From an uncultured Actinomycetes bacterium (GTDB lineage Bacteria; Actinomycetota; Acidimicrobiia; Acidimicrobiales; Ilumatobacteraceae): a stretch of 31,439 nucleotides of DNA. The notes under the pieces are model-generated. The model saw only the letters and a list, made by a program, of their open reading frames with translations. It did not search any database and had not been told where the DNA came from. Shown in pieces: positions 1 to 7,379 of this stretch. The stretch is from the NCBI GenBank assembly GCA_937927625.1, contig CALBSD010000011.1:1-31439 (forward strand), given 5' to 3'. The position numbers and the translations under genes were made by a program. Every line of letters begins with the position of its first letter. Position 1 is the first letter of the stretch.

Positions 1-11
1 CGCTAAAACGT

Positions 12-45
12 AAAAGGACCCCGGGCTTCGGCTCGGGGTCCTTTT
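12..45. terminator. Bidirectional intrinsic terminator
   Basis: Arms AAAAGGACCCC (12-22) and GGGGTCCTTTT (35-45) pair perfectly. The inner bases extend the stem (one G-U pair) to a C(TTCG)G tetraloop at 26-31. The 3' arm runs into TTTTGTTTG on the plus strand, and the minus reading ends in TTTTACGTTTT, so it can stop transcription both ways. It probably ends a plus-strand unit left of the window and the minus-strand SRPBCC gene, whose stop codon is at 59-61. Confidence 0.93.
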
Positions 46-58
46 GTTTGTGCGCGAT

Positions 59-550
59 TTATTTTGACTGAATGTGTTGTTCAAGTTTGTGGAGAGTCTG
101 CAAACCAAGTTCCACTGCGCCAAAACCGATGACCGCATTGCGTTGTTCCACTGTTGGGTGAAGCTGGCGGAGCGTCACCACTGTCTTGCCATCTGATTGC
201 GCATCAAATGTCACGGTGACGCGGAAGCGGCCTGGGTCGTCATCAATGTCGGATCCGTGAATCATGACGAGACGTTCATTCGGTACAACCTCGACATAGC
301 TATAGCGATTCGTGTACACGGTGCCGTCGGTGTATGTCATCGTGAAGCGTGCGAGCCCGCCAACACGGGTATCCATCTCTGTCACTTCCGTGGCGTAACC
401 CTCCGGTCCGAACCAGTTGCCGAATCCGACAGGGTCGATCCATGCCGCATAAAGAGATTCTCGTGGCGCATCAATGACTCGCATGAGGACCACCTCTCGG
501 TCAAGTGACCAAGTGGAGAGAGCGGAGGAGGTGTCGTCAGGTGTTGTCAT
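59..550 (-). CDS. SRPBCC / AHSA1-like domain protein
   Basis: A 163-residue protein made of one START-like (SRPBCC) domain of the AHSA1 type. The family pattern is visible: a front strand around VLMRVIDAP, the AAWIDP.GFGNWFGP segment, a VGG.ARF.M strand, and a long C-terminal helix ending LQTLHKLEQHI. Such domains bind hydrophobic ligands or act as small cyclases or stress proteins; no specific ligand can be named here. The reading frame is open further upstream, but ATG at 550 is chosen because the family fold begins about 15 residues later and the upstream extension is proline-rich and non-conserved in look. It is divergent from the TetR gene and shares a 74-bp intergenic region carrying an operator-like palindrome, so co-regulation is possible. 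No clear Shine-Dalgarno or leaderless -10 is seen. It could equally be an independent gene. Confidence 0.85.
   Translation of the reverse strand: MTTPDDTSSALSTWSLDREVVLMRVIDAPRESLYAAWIDPVGFGNWFGPEGYATEVTEMDTRVGGLARFTMTYTDGTVYTNRYSYVEVVPNERLVMIHGSDIDDDPGRFRVTVTFDAQSDGKTVVTLRQLHPTVEQRNAVIGFGAVELGLQTLHKLEQHIQSK
499..510. promoter_or_regulatory. Second copy of TetR-operator-like palindrome
   Basis: GGTCAAGTGACC is a perfect inverted repeat (GGTCA-AG-TGACC). Its core GTCAAGTGAC is identical to the core of the palindrome at 599-614, which lies 102 bp away, start of core to start of core. It sits inside the 5' part of the SRPBCC coding sequence. It may be an auxiliary operator that allows looping or blocks minus-strand transcription. 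The identity is seen; the function is inferred. Confidence 0.5.
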
Positions 551-598
551 AGCCCTGACAGTCAACCAGGGGTGGGCTGGGTCTGGCTGAGGCTGGGG

Positions 599-618
599 TA
601 AGTCAAGTGACTTAGTAT
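599..618 (+). promoter_or_regulatory. TetR operator palindrome plus leaderless -10
   Basis: TAAGTCAAGTGACTTA (599-614) is a perfect palindrome with 7-bp arms around AG. It overlaps the first bases of a -10 hexamer TAGTAT (613-618). Exactly six bases separate the hexamer from the TetR ATG at 625, so transcription should start at the start codon (leaderless). A repressor bound here would cover the -10/-35 spacer, which fits negative autoregulation by the adjacent TetR protein and control of the sulfatase genes behind it. Confidence 0.7.
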
Positions 619-624
619 TCAGGC

Positions 625-1284
625 ATGGCGAGGTCGGGCGAGGAATCACGGACAGCACTGTTGGATGCTGCCGAAGAACTGTTCGCCGTCCATGGCATTG
701 AGACTGCATCGCTGCGAGACATCTCGAATGCGGCAGGGCAGAAGAACAACTCGGCGGCTCAGTATCACTTCGTTGATCGCGAAGGTTTGGTGGCTGCTGT
801 CTTCACGCGCCGTATGGATCAGATCAATGAGCGCCGCTTGAAGATGATTGCCGATATCGATGCGCGTGGCCTCAACCGTGATGTGCCAGCTCTTGCTGCT
901 GCACTCATGATTCCACTCATCGAATATGTCACTAGTCATGACGGCTGGTACGGCCGCTTCTTGTTGCGCACACAGTTCGACCAATTCGCAAAGACCGTGA
1001 AGAACGCTTTGCCCGTATCGGTGCCGGTCTTGGAAGTCACACGTCGTTTGTCCGACATCCTCTCGGATCTGCCTCCACGTGTTCGTCGCGCGCGCATTGA
1101 ACAAATGATGACGCACTACATCGGTGTTGTTGCCGACTGGGAGTGGGCTCGCGAGCGCGGTGCTACTCGTTTGTCGCCGGCCGAACTTGTTGACGACGTG
1201 CTTGCCACCGGCGTGGGCATCTTGCTCGCACCGTTGCGCATGGAACTTGAAACCATCTCTACAGAAATCTCACATAAGGAATAA
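625..1284 (+). CDS. TetR-family transcriptional regulator
   Basis: A 219-residue TetR/AcrR-type repressor. The N-terminal DNA-binding domain is clear at residues 6-60: a helix with LLDAAEELFAVHGIE, then ASLRDISNAAGQKNNSAAQYHF as the helix-turn-helix with its typical YHF end. The C-terminal helical part is a ligand-binding and dimerisation domain without a recognisable ligand class. ATG at 625 is supported by a -10 hexamer exactly six bases upstream and no Shine-Dalgarno, which indicates a leaderless mRNA. The stop is followed after two bases by the alkylsulfatase ATG, with AAGGA in front of that ATG. The three genes therefore probably form one operon controlled by this protein, with a sulfate ester or its alcohol as likely inducer (inference). 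Confidence 0.92.
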   Translation: MARSGEESRTALLDAAEELFAVHGIETASLRDISNAAGQKNNSAAQYHFVDREGLVAAVFTRRMDQINERRLKMIADIDARGLNRDVPALAAALMIPLIEYVTSHDGWYGRFLLRTQFDQFAKTVKNALPVSVPVLEVTRRLSDILSDLPPRVRRARIEQMMTHYIGVVADWEWARERGATRLSPAELVDDVLATGVGILLAPLRMELETISTEISHKE

Positions 1285-1286
1285 CA

Positions 1287-2990
1287 ATGACACGCAGTTT
1301 TGATACCCACGATAAGAACGTCGTCACCACCGCAGGCGGTCAGCGCGTGCATGCTGGACATGCGCACCAAAGCGAAGTGATCGCGGCTGGGTTTAACGAA
1401 GTGCGTACTGGCGTATGGAACTTCGTGGGTAACGGTTTGTCGAACCAATCATTTATTGAGGCTCCTGAAGGCATCATCGCAATTGACACTGGAGAGTCCA
1501 TCGAGGAAATGCGTGAAGCATTGCGTCGCTTGCGCGAGATGACCACTGCGCCCATCGCCGCTGTCATTTACACCCACTTCCATTACGTCGAAGGCACGAA
1601 AGCGATTTTCCAAGAAGGCAATCACGTCACACCGTTACCGATCTATGCGCACGAAAAAGTGAAGGGCAACAAAGCTCGCACACTGGGTGAGATTGCTCCT
1701 GCGTATGCACGTGGCATTGTGGAACAGTTCGCAGTGGTGATGCCCACGGAGGGCCCTGACGCAACAGTGAATGTTGGTCTTGGATACTTCTATAAGCACC
1801 CAAATCATGCGCCGTACACGCCTGGATACGTAGACGCCACGCATCTTCTTGGTGCACGCGATTCGCTCACCATCGCCGGCTTGAAAGTGGAATCGGTGTA
1901 TTCACCGAGTGACTCGGATGACTCCGTGAACTTGTATTTCCCAGAAATCGGCACATGCATCCATAACTCTGTGTGGCCCGTGTTGTTCAACGTCTTCGCT
2001 ATTCGTGGTGAGGAATATCGCGACCCTCGCGTGTTGATCCCCGGCATCGACAACATCATCAAGTGGGCACCGGAGTATTTGGTGGCAACACATGGTCCTG
2101 CTTTGAAAGGCAAGGACAATATCCGCGAGAAGGCGACCCGTTATCGCGATTCAATTCAGTTCATGTGGGATCAGACGGTGCGCGGCATCAATAAGGGTTG
2201 GACCACAGACCAGATTGCATCTCGCATCACACTTCCATCTCTCTACGACGAGGATTACCTCACCTCTGAGCGTTATGGCGTGACAGAACATCACGTCCGT
2301 CAGATCTTCATGGGACTGCGTGGCTGGTTTGACGGTGATGAATCAAAACTCTTCCCCGAAGAGCCTGCAGAGCGATACACAAAATTAATTGCTGGCTTTG
2401 GTGGCAGGGCAGAAGTGGCTTCGCAGTGTGAGAAAGCACTTGCAACAGAAGACATTCGCTGGGCAACCGAACTTGCAACATGGCTGGTGCGCTCTGAAGG
2501 CGCGACTGACGATGAAAAGAAGTTGTTGGCGAAGTGCTTGCGCGTCATTGCAGAACGCACTCCAGCAGCAAACATTCGCAACTGGTGCATAACGCGTGCC
2601 CGTCACCTCGATGGTTCGTTCCCTATGGATCGTTTCACGGTGCATAACTTCAATCCGAAGTTCTTGGCCGAGTCCGCAGCGACTGGCATCGTGCACACAC
2701 TGCGCGTTCTGGTTGACCCCGACAAGATTGACGGCATGAATCACCACATCGCATTCACGGTGGGTGAAGAAACCTGCGGTCTTCATATTCGCAATGCAGT
2801 AGCTGTACCCACCGATGGTTGGGGAGCGCAAAGCTTGGTCAGGATGCCTCGCGACACTTTCATGGGTGTTGTGTCGGGTCGTCGCTTGTGGAGCGAAGCA
2901 CTCGCTGCTGGTGAAATCAAAGTCTCCGGTGATGCTGCAGCAGTTGATCAATTCCGTTTGTCTCTCGACAACAAGGGTTTCGCAGGCTGA
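1287..2990 (+). CDS. MBL-fold alkylsulfatase-like protein (SdsA/BDS1 type)
   Basis: A 567-residue protein with the SdsA1/BDS1 layout. A metallo-beta-lactamase domain occupies about residues 35-280, an alkylsulfatase dimerisation domain about 285-450, and an SCP2-like C-terminal domain about 455-567. The family removes sulfate from primary alkyl sulfates. Recognisable anchors are the IYTHFHYVEG segment at residues 94-103, a CIHNSVW segment at 224-230 and ATHGP at 267-271. The usual HxHxDH zinc motif reads H97-F-H99-Y-V-E102: the Asp and His that normally bind the second zinc are Val and Glu. The Glu of the family's APGTEAP and AEN segments also appears changed (SPSDSDD; IHN). Either the metal site differs or the substrate does. 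The gene has AAGGA before ATG 1287, follows tetR by 2 nt and precedes the arylsulfatase by 2 nt. The family is sure; the alkylsulfatase activity is not. Confidence 0.85.
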   Translation: MTRSFDTHDKNVVTTAGGQRVHAGHAHQSEVIAAGFNEVRTGVWNFVGNGLSNQSFIEAPEGIIAIDTGESIEEMREALRRLREMTTAPIAAVIYTHFHYVEGTKAIFQEGNHVTPLPIYAHEKVKGNKARTLGEIAPAYARGIVEQFAVVMPTEGPDATVNVGLGYFYKHPNHAPYTPGYVDATHLLGARDSLTIAGLKVESVYSPSDSDDSVNLYFPEIGTCIHNSVWPVLFNVFAIRGEEYRDPRVLIPGIDNIIKWAPEYLVATHGPALKGKDNIREKATRYRDSIQFMWDQTVRGINKGWTTDQIASRITLPSLYDEDYLTSERYGVTEHHVRQIFMGLRGWFDGDESKLFPEEPAERYTKLIAGFGGRAEVASQCEKALATEDIRWATELATWLVRSEGATDDEKKLLAKCLRVIAERTPAANIRNWCITRARHLDGSFPMDRFTVHNFNPKFLAESAATGIVHTLRVLVDPDKIDGMNHHIAFTVGEETCGLHIRNAVAVPTDGWGAQSLVRMPRDTFMGVVSGRRLWSEALAAGEIKVSGDAAAVDQFRLSLDNKGFAG

Positions 2991-2992
2991 TC

Positions 2993-5326
2993 ATGGGCGC
3001 CACGCTTCCGCAGCCCACTCCAGAATTCACCGGAGTTCAGGGACCCATCGTTGCTGAGTCCACTCCAGCTGAAATGAAGATGCCGAAAGCACCGAAGGGT
3101 GCGCCAAACATTGTTCTGATTTTGTTGGACGATGTGGGCTTCGGAACTTGCGGAACATTTGGCGGCCCTGTGCCGACTCCGGCTTTGGATCGTGTTGCGA
3201 AGAATGGTCTTCGCTTTAATCAGTTCCACACCACGGCACTGTGCTCACCAACGCGTGCAGCAATGCTCACGGGTCGTAATCACCACACCGTGCACATGGG
3301 TGGTATCCCTGAAGGCGCAAATGTCTTCCCTGGATACGACAGTGTGATTCCGAAGGAAGCAGCAAGCGTTGCCGAGATTCTGAAGCAGTCTGGATATTCC
3401 ACCGCTGCATTTGGTAAGTGGCATCTCACGCCACTCTGGGAACAAACACTTGCTGGCCCGTTTGATCGTTGGCCAACGGGTCTTGGCTTCGAACGTTTCT
3501 ACGGCATCTTGAATGCAGAGGCATCGCAGTGGGAGCCACCGATGTTCGACCAGACAACACCGGTGATGCCATATGAAGGTCGCGATGACTATCACATGAC
3601 TGAAGACATTGCTGAAAAGGCAATCTCCTGGATGCGAGTGCAGAAAGCATCGCAACCTGACAAGCCGTTCTTCTCCTACATCGCAACTGGTGCAATGCAT
3701 TGTCCGCATCATGTAGGTCCGGAATGGATCGAAAAGTTCAAGGGACAGTTCGACCAGGGATGGGATGAACTGCGCCGAGAGATTTATGAACGCCAGCTGG
3801 CGATGGGTGTGATTCCGGAGGGGACAACACTGACGCCACGTCCTGATGAAGTGCCGTCATGGGAGGAATACCCCGACCGTTACAAGCCAGTGGCATCTCG
3901 CCTCATGGAAGTGTTTGCCGGATTCCTTGCGCACACTGATGCACAAATTGGTCGCGTGTTAGATGCAGTGGAGGAAATGGGCGAGGCCGACAACACCTTG
4001 TTCATGTACATCACGGGTGACAACGGTGCATCTGCTGAAGGAACCATTCACGGAGCATGGAGTGCGCCGTCGTTCCAAAACGGAATTCCTGAAGATCCTG
4101 AGTGGCTACTGGACCACATGGATGATTTCGGTACAGCTCGTTGTGAGAACCATTACAACCTTGCATGGGCATGGGCGCTTGATTCTCCGTTCCAGTGGAT
4201 GAAGCAAGTGGCATCGCACTTCGGTGGCACGCGCAATGCAATGGCAGTGCAGTGGCCTGCGCGTATTGCAGAGCCAGGCGGTTTGCGTACACAGTTCCAT
4301 CATGTTGTTGATGTGATGCCCACGTTGCTTGCGGCTGCCGGTGTGCAGATTCCAACAACTGTGAACGGCTTGCAACAACTGCCTGTGGATGGCGTTTCCA
4401 TGCTGTACGCAATGGAAGGTACAGATGGTGCAAGCACCCGCACCACGCAGTATTTCGAGATGTTTGGTAACCGCGCGATTTATCACGATGGGTGGATTGC
4501 TAGTTGCTTCCACGGTCGAGTGCCCTGGAACCGCTTCGGCATGGTGCCGTTCTTTGGTGACCAAGAAAAGTGGGAGCTGTACAACATCGCAGAGGACTTC
4601 TCACAGGGTGTGAATCTCGCAGAGAAGTACCCAGAGAAGCTTGCGGAATTGTTGGAGTTGTTTGATTCTGAAGCGAAGCGCAACAACGTGTATCCATTGC
4701 GTGAACCAGGTTCGGTGTTGGGGATGACTGTTCTTCCGCCGGACAGCCTCGGTGGTCTCAAGAAGATGACATACACCGCAGATCACATTCGTATGCCAGA
4801 GCGTTCAGTCGTCAACTTGAAGAACTGTTCTTTCCGAATTACGGCAGATATTGATGTTCCTGAACTGGGTTGTCACGGTGTGATTGCGTGCCAAGGCGGC
4901 AACATGGCCGGCTGGTCGTTGTATGTGGATGACAACAGTCGCCCTACGTATCACTACAACTGGATGGGCCACGAGCATTACATCGCAACATCAAATGCGG
5001 TATTGCCTCCGGGACGTCACGTGCTGACCGTTGAATATGTATACGACGGTGGCTTTGGCGCTGGTGGTGATGCCGTGTTGTTTATGGATGGTGAACCCAT
5101 CGGTCACGCACGCGTCGATAAGTCAGTTCCGATTGTGTTCTCTATGAGCGGCGAGTCATTCGACATCGGTATGGACACAGGCGCGCCAGTGGGGCATTAC
5201 CCACATGTGTATCGCTTCACCGGAAAGATTCACGGCGTGACATTGGAACGCCTTAGTGAGCCATCACCCGATGTTGCAGCAAAGATTGCTGATGGCGAAT
5301 TCCTCGCCAGCCTTGCAACGCAATAG
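2993..5326 (+). CDS. atsA: Arylsulfatase (type I, formylglycine-dependent)
   Basis: A 777-residue sulfatase close in length and layout to mycobacterial AtsA (about 790 aa). Metal-binding LLDDVGF has D46 and D47. The sulfatase signature CSPTRAAMLTGR begins at C84 (C-x-P-x-R), the cysteine that must be oxidised to formylglycine. GDNGAS places D343 and N344 as the second pair of calcium ligands. The last 170 residues form the beta-rich domain common to this subgroup. No signal peptide is seen, so it is probably cytoplasmic. It should hydrolyse aryl or other sulfate esters to alcohol plus sulfate. Activation needs a formylglycine-generating enzyme, which is not in this window. The start is 2 nt after the alkylsulfatase stop, so it is the last gene of the TetR operon. 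It ends only 10 bp before the convergent lipase gene, with no hairpin terminator seen in between. Confidence 0.93.
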   Translation: MGATLPQPTPEFTGVQGPIVAESTPAEMKMPKAPKGAPNIVLILLDDVGFGTCGTFGGPVPTPALDRVAKNGLRFNQFHTTALCSPTRAAMLTGRNHHTVHMGGIPEGANVFPGYDSVIPKEAASVAEILKQSGYSTAAFGKWHLTPLWEQTLAGPFDRWPTGLGFERFYGILNAEASQWEPPMFDQTTPVMPYEGRDDYHMTEDIAEKAISWMRVQKASQPDKPFFSYIATGAMHCPHHVGPEWIEKFKGQFDQGWDELRREIYERQLAMGVIPEGTTLTPRPDEVPSWEEYPDRYKPVASRLMEVFAGFLAHTDAQIGRVLDAVEEMGEADNTLFMYITGDNGASAEGTIHGAWSAPSFQNGIPEDPEWLLDHMDDFGTARCENHYNLAWAWALDSPFQWMKQVASHFGGTRNAMAVQWPARIAEPGGLRTQFHHVVDVMPTLLAAAGVQIPTTVNGLQQLPVDGVSMLYAMEGTDGASTRTTQYFEMFGNRAIYHDGWIASCFHGRVPWNRFGMVPFFGDQEKWELYNIAEDFSQGVNLAEKYPEKLAELLELFDSEAKRNNVYPLREPGSVLGMTVLPPDSLGGLKKMTYTADHIRMPERSVVNLKNCSFRITADIDVPELGCHGVIACQGGNMAGWSLYVDDNSRPTYHYNWMGHEHYIATSNAVLPPGRHVLTVEYVYDGGFGAGGDAVLFMDGEPIGHARVDKSVPIVFSMSGESFDIGMDTGAPVGHYPHVYRFTGKIHGVTLERLSEPSPDVAAKIADGEFLASLATQ

Positions 5327-5336
5327 CCGTAACTAA

Positions 5337-6071
5337 TTACGCAAACGTGAGGTCGTGGGTAGAGGCTTCTTCGCGACCCAAGTGATACGCCTCAATGGCA
5401 CGTGCTTTATCAAAGAGATGCTTCGGGTTGCGTGCGATAGATGCTGCAACGTTGTGCGGAGTAAAAATCAGCACTTTGCCTCCGGTGCGTTCTTTCCACC
5501 GTTCCACTTCGTTGTACATGCCGTTATCAACAAAACGTGCAAAGGGACCCCACATTGCACCCGCAAGTGGCGCGATGAGAACAAGTCTTTCAACATCGGG
5601 TCCGTAGTCAACGCTGGTGCCAGAGCGAACTCCGCCATCGACATATCTAGTTCCATTGATGGTGTGCGGCGACAACAAGGCGGGAACTGCTGATGATGCG
5701 GCAACGAGTTCCGCGAGCGGATACGTACCACCGTCGAGCTTCGTGCGCGTCAAGCGGGGAAGTGCGCATGCCATCACCTGAATCAGAGGGTCGGTTTTGT
5801 CGCCGAATATTTCGTGTGCAATGGAGGCGAGAAGTCCTGGCTTTGGATTCGGGAACGAGGGAGTGGGCATGTCGGCCAAGGTTGCAAAGGGAACCTCAAA
5901 TGCGGTGGCTGCAGCGGCCCATGAACCTGCAGACGTGCCCAGCAATGGAACTTCCGAAAGATCGATGCCACGAGGCTGCAAACCTTCCAGCACGCCCATT
6001 GCAAAACCGATGCCGAAGAGACCGCCACCACCAAACACTCCACCAAGCGGTTGAAGATTGGCTGATGTCAT
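5337..6071 (-). CDS. Patatin-like phospholipase/acylhydrolase
   Basis: A 244-residue single-domain patatin-like serine acylhydrolase. The oxyanion-hole loop FGGGGLFG is at residues 13-20, the nucleophile elbow GTSAG carries S47, and the partner aspartate is D145 in VDGG, forming the Ser-Asp dyad of this family. The expected role is release of fatty acids from phospholipids or other acyl esters in the cytoplasm or at the membrane; the substrate is unknown. ATG at 6071 is preferred over an upstream in-frame ATG because the upstream extension overlaps the divergent EEP gene start, and AGGAAG directly precedes 6071. The gene is convergent with the arylsulfatase and divergent from the EEP gene with a 37-bp gap. 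The -10 position has only a weak match (CAAACT on the minus strand). Confidence 0.9.
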   Translation of the reverse strand: MTSANLQPLGGVFGGGGLFGIGFAMGVLEGLQPRGIDLSEVPLLGTSAGSWAAAATAFEVPFATLADMPTPSFPNPKPGLLASIAHEIFGDKTDPLIQVMACALPRLTRTKLDGGTYPLAELVAASSAVPALLSPHTINGTRYVDGGVRSGTSVDYGPDVERLVLIAPLAGAMWGPFARFVDNGMYNEVERWKERTGGKVLIFTPHNVAASIARNPKHLFDKARAIEAYHLGREEASTHDLTFA

Positions 6072-6096
6072 CTTCCTAGTTTGTCGTGAATGGGGG

Positions 6097-6102
6097 TACG
6101 GT
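6097..6102 (+). promoter_or_regulatory. Leaderless -10 of the EEP gene
   Basis: TACGGT fits TANNNT and is followed by exactly six bases before ATG 6109. No Shine-Dalgarno is present. The identical hexamer occurs before the gene at 8625. Confidence 0.6.
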
Positions 6103-6108
6103 TGGCGT

Positions 6109-6918
6109 ATGCAAGCACGCATTCTCACGTGGAACCTGTGGCACCAATTCGGTCCATGGCGTGACCGTCAAGAAGCAATCTTGAAAGTCCTACAAGCAGA
6201 AAACGCTGATGTCGTGTTCCTGCAAGAAGTGTGGGCACAAGAAGGTGGCCTCGACCAGGCACAGTGGCTTGCTGACGAACTCCACATGTACGTGGCTCGC
6301 ACCGAAGGTCCGTGGTACGACGATGGCGTGAGCATGGGTAACGCCATCTTGTCGCGTTGGCCAATTGTGTCGTGGGAAGTACATCGTCTCCCTGATGTCA
6401 CTGGTGCGCCTAGTTATCGCCGCGCCGTTGTTGCGCAACTGGAAACGCCCTATGGCCGCTGGTGGACTTTGTGTACGCACCTTGATCACAAGTTCGATGG
6501 CTCTTCTACGCGCGTTGCTCAATGCGAAGCACTGTGTGGCATCGTCGACCAGTTGCGTGTTGATCCTGAAGTTGATGCACCTGTCATTCTTGCGGGCGAC
6601 TTCAACTCAGTTCCTGACTCCGACGAGATCCGCATGATGACGGGTCGTCGCGAAACTGCTATCGAAGGTTTGGTCTTTACTGACCTGTGGGAACTGGTGA
6701 ACGAAGACAATGGCTTTACCTGGCGCAGAGATAATCCGTACATTGCAGACTCCACATGGCCGAACCGTCGCTTGGACTACTTGTTTATGTCCTGGCCACG
6801 CCCTCGCCCAATTGGCAACCCCATCAATGTGTGGCTTGCAGGTGTTGAGCCGGTAAATGGCGTACAGGCAAGCGATCATGCCGCTGTGGTGGCCGACATT
6901 CGCATGGTCGCCGAATAA
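6109..6918 (+). CDS. Endonuclease/exonuclease/phosphatase family protein
   Basis: A 269-residue EEP-fold metal-dependent phosphodiesterase. The conserved residues are visible in order: N9 in LTWNLW, E40 in FLQEVW, the histidine of CTHLDHK, the D and N of GDFNSVP, and the terminal ASDHAAV with the catalytic D-H pair. Members cleave nucleic acids, inositol phosphates or sphingomyelin; nothing here decides between them. No signal peptide is seen, so it is probably intracellular. ATG 6109 is chosen because a TACGGT -10 element stands exactly six bases upstream and the EEP fold begins at residue 3. The longer in-frame extension from 6058 overlaps the divergent lipase start. The winged-helix gene follows in the same direction after about 40-80 bp. 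Confidence 0.92.
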   Translation: MQARILTWNLWHQFGPWRDRQEAILKVLQAENADVVFLQEVWAQEGGLDQAQWLADELHMYVARTEGPWYDDGVSMGNAILSRWPIVSWEVHRLPDVTGAPSYRRAVVAQLETPYGRWWTLCTHLDHKFDGSSTRVAQCEALCGIVDQLRVDPEVDAPVILAGDFNSVPDSDEIRMMTGRRETAIEGLVFTDLWELVNEDNGFTWRRDNPYIADSTWPNRRLDYLFMSWPRPRPIGNPINVWLAGVEPVNGVQASDHAAVVADIRMVAE

Positions 6919-6995
6919 CACGCCCCGTAGTCGCTGCCGAATAACCAAACACTCATTGAATGCCTCGTATTGGGGCAATGTGTGCACATCGGTGC

Positions 6996-7379
6996 ATGTC
7001 GAATTGGAATTCGCCCTCATCGATCATCGGAGATAATCCGTTCTATTGCTTCACGCGCGGAGTCGAAGCAGACATTCTCTGCATCCTTGGTCGTACTCGG
7101 ACTACGTTCTCGGGTTCACAGATGTCCACCATCACGGGGCGATCACGCAGTCAGATACAAAACGTGTTGGTGTATCTGGCCCGTAATCAAGTGGTGATCT
7201 CGCGCAAGCACAAAGGCATCTGGCATAACTATCTCAATCCAGAACATCCGCTCGAGCCTCTTCTCCGACAGATTGCCGAATTGCGGTTGCCGAGTGATGC
7301 CAGCAGTGTGACGCCGAAGCGCAGTAATGTAGAAGAGTTACCAGGCGCAGTTCATGCGCTTGATGCCATTGATGAATGA
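6996..7379 (+). CDS. Small winged-helix (MarR/ArsR-like) DNA-binding protein
   Basis: About 127 residues. A winged helix-turn-helix is readable: helix EADILCILG, a turn with TFSGSQMSTITG, a recognition helix SRSQIQNVLVYLARNQVV, then a wing ISRKHKGIWHNYLN and a closing helix PLEPLLRQIAEL. The wing ends in the pattern used by ArsR/MarR-like regulators. The C-terminal 30 residues look disordered. The start is uncertain: in-frame ATGs occur at 6960, 6978 and 6996, and none has a clear ribosome site or a -10 at leaderless distance; 6996 leaves the least non-domain sequence. It may be co-transcribed with the EEP gene. Its last 42 bp overlap the 3' end of the convergent P450 gene. The target is unknown. 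Confidence 0.72.
   Translation: MSNWNSPSSIIGDNPFYCFTRGVEADILCILGRTRTTFSGSQMSTITGRSRSQIQNVLVYLARNQVVISRKHKGIWHNYLNPEHPLEPLLRQIAELRLPSDASSVTPKRSNVEELPGAVHALDAIDE

Noticed and set aside
1287..2990. Alkylsulfatase-like gene as a pseudogene because of its missing zinc ligands
   Set aside because: The frame is intact over the full family length, with a ribosome site and tight operon spacing; divergence of function is more likely than decay.
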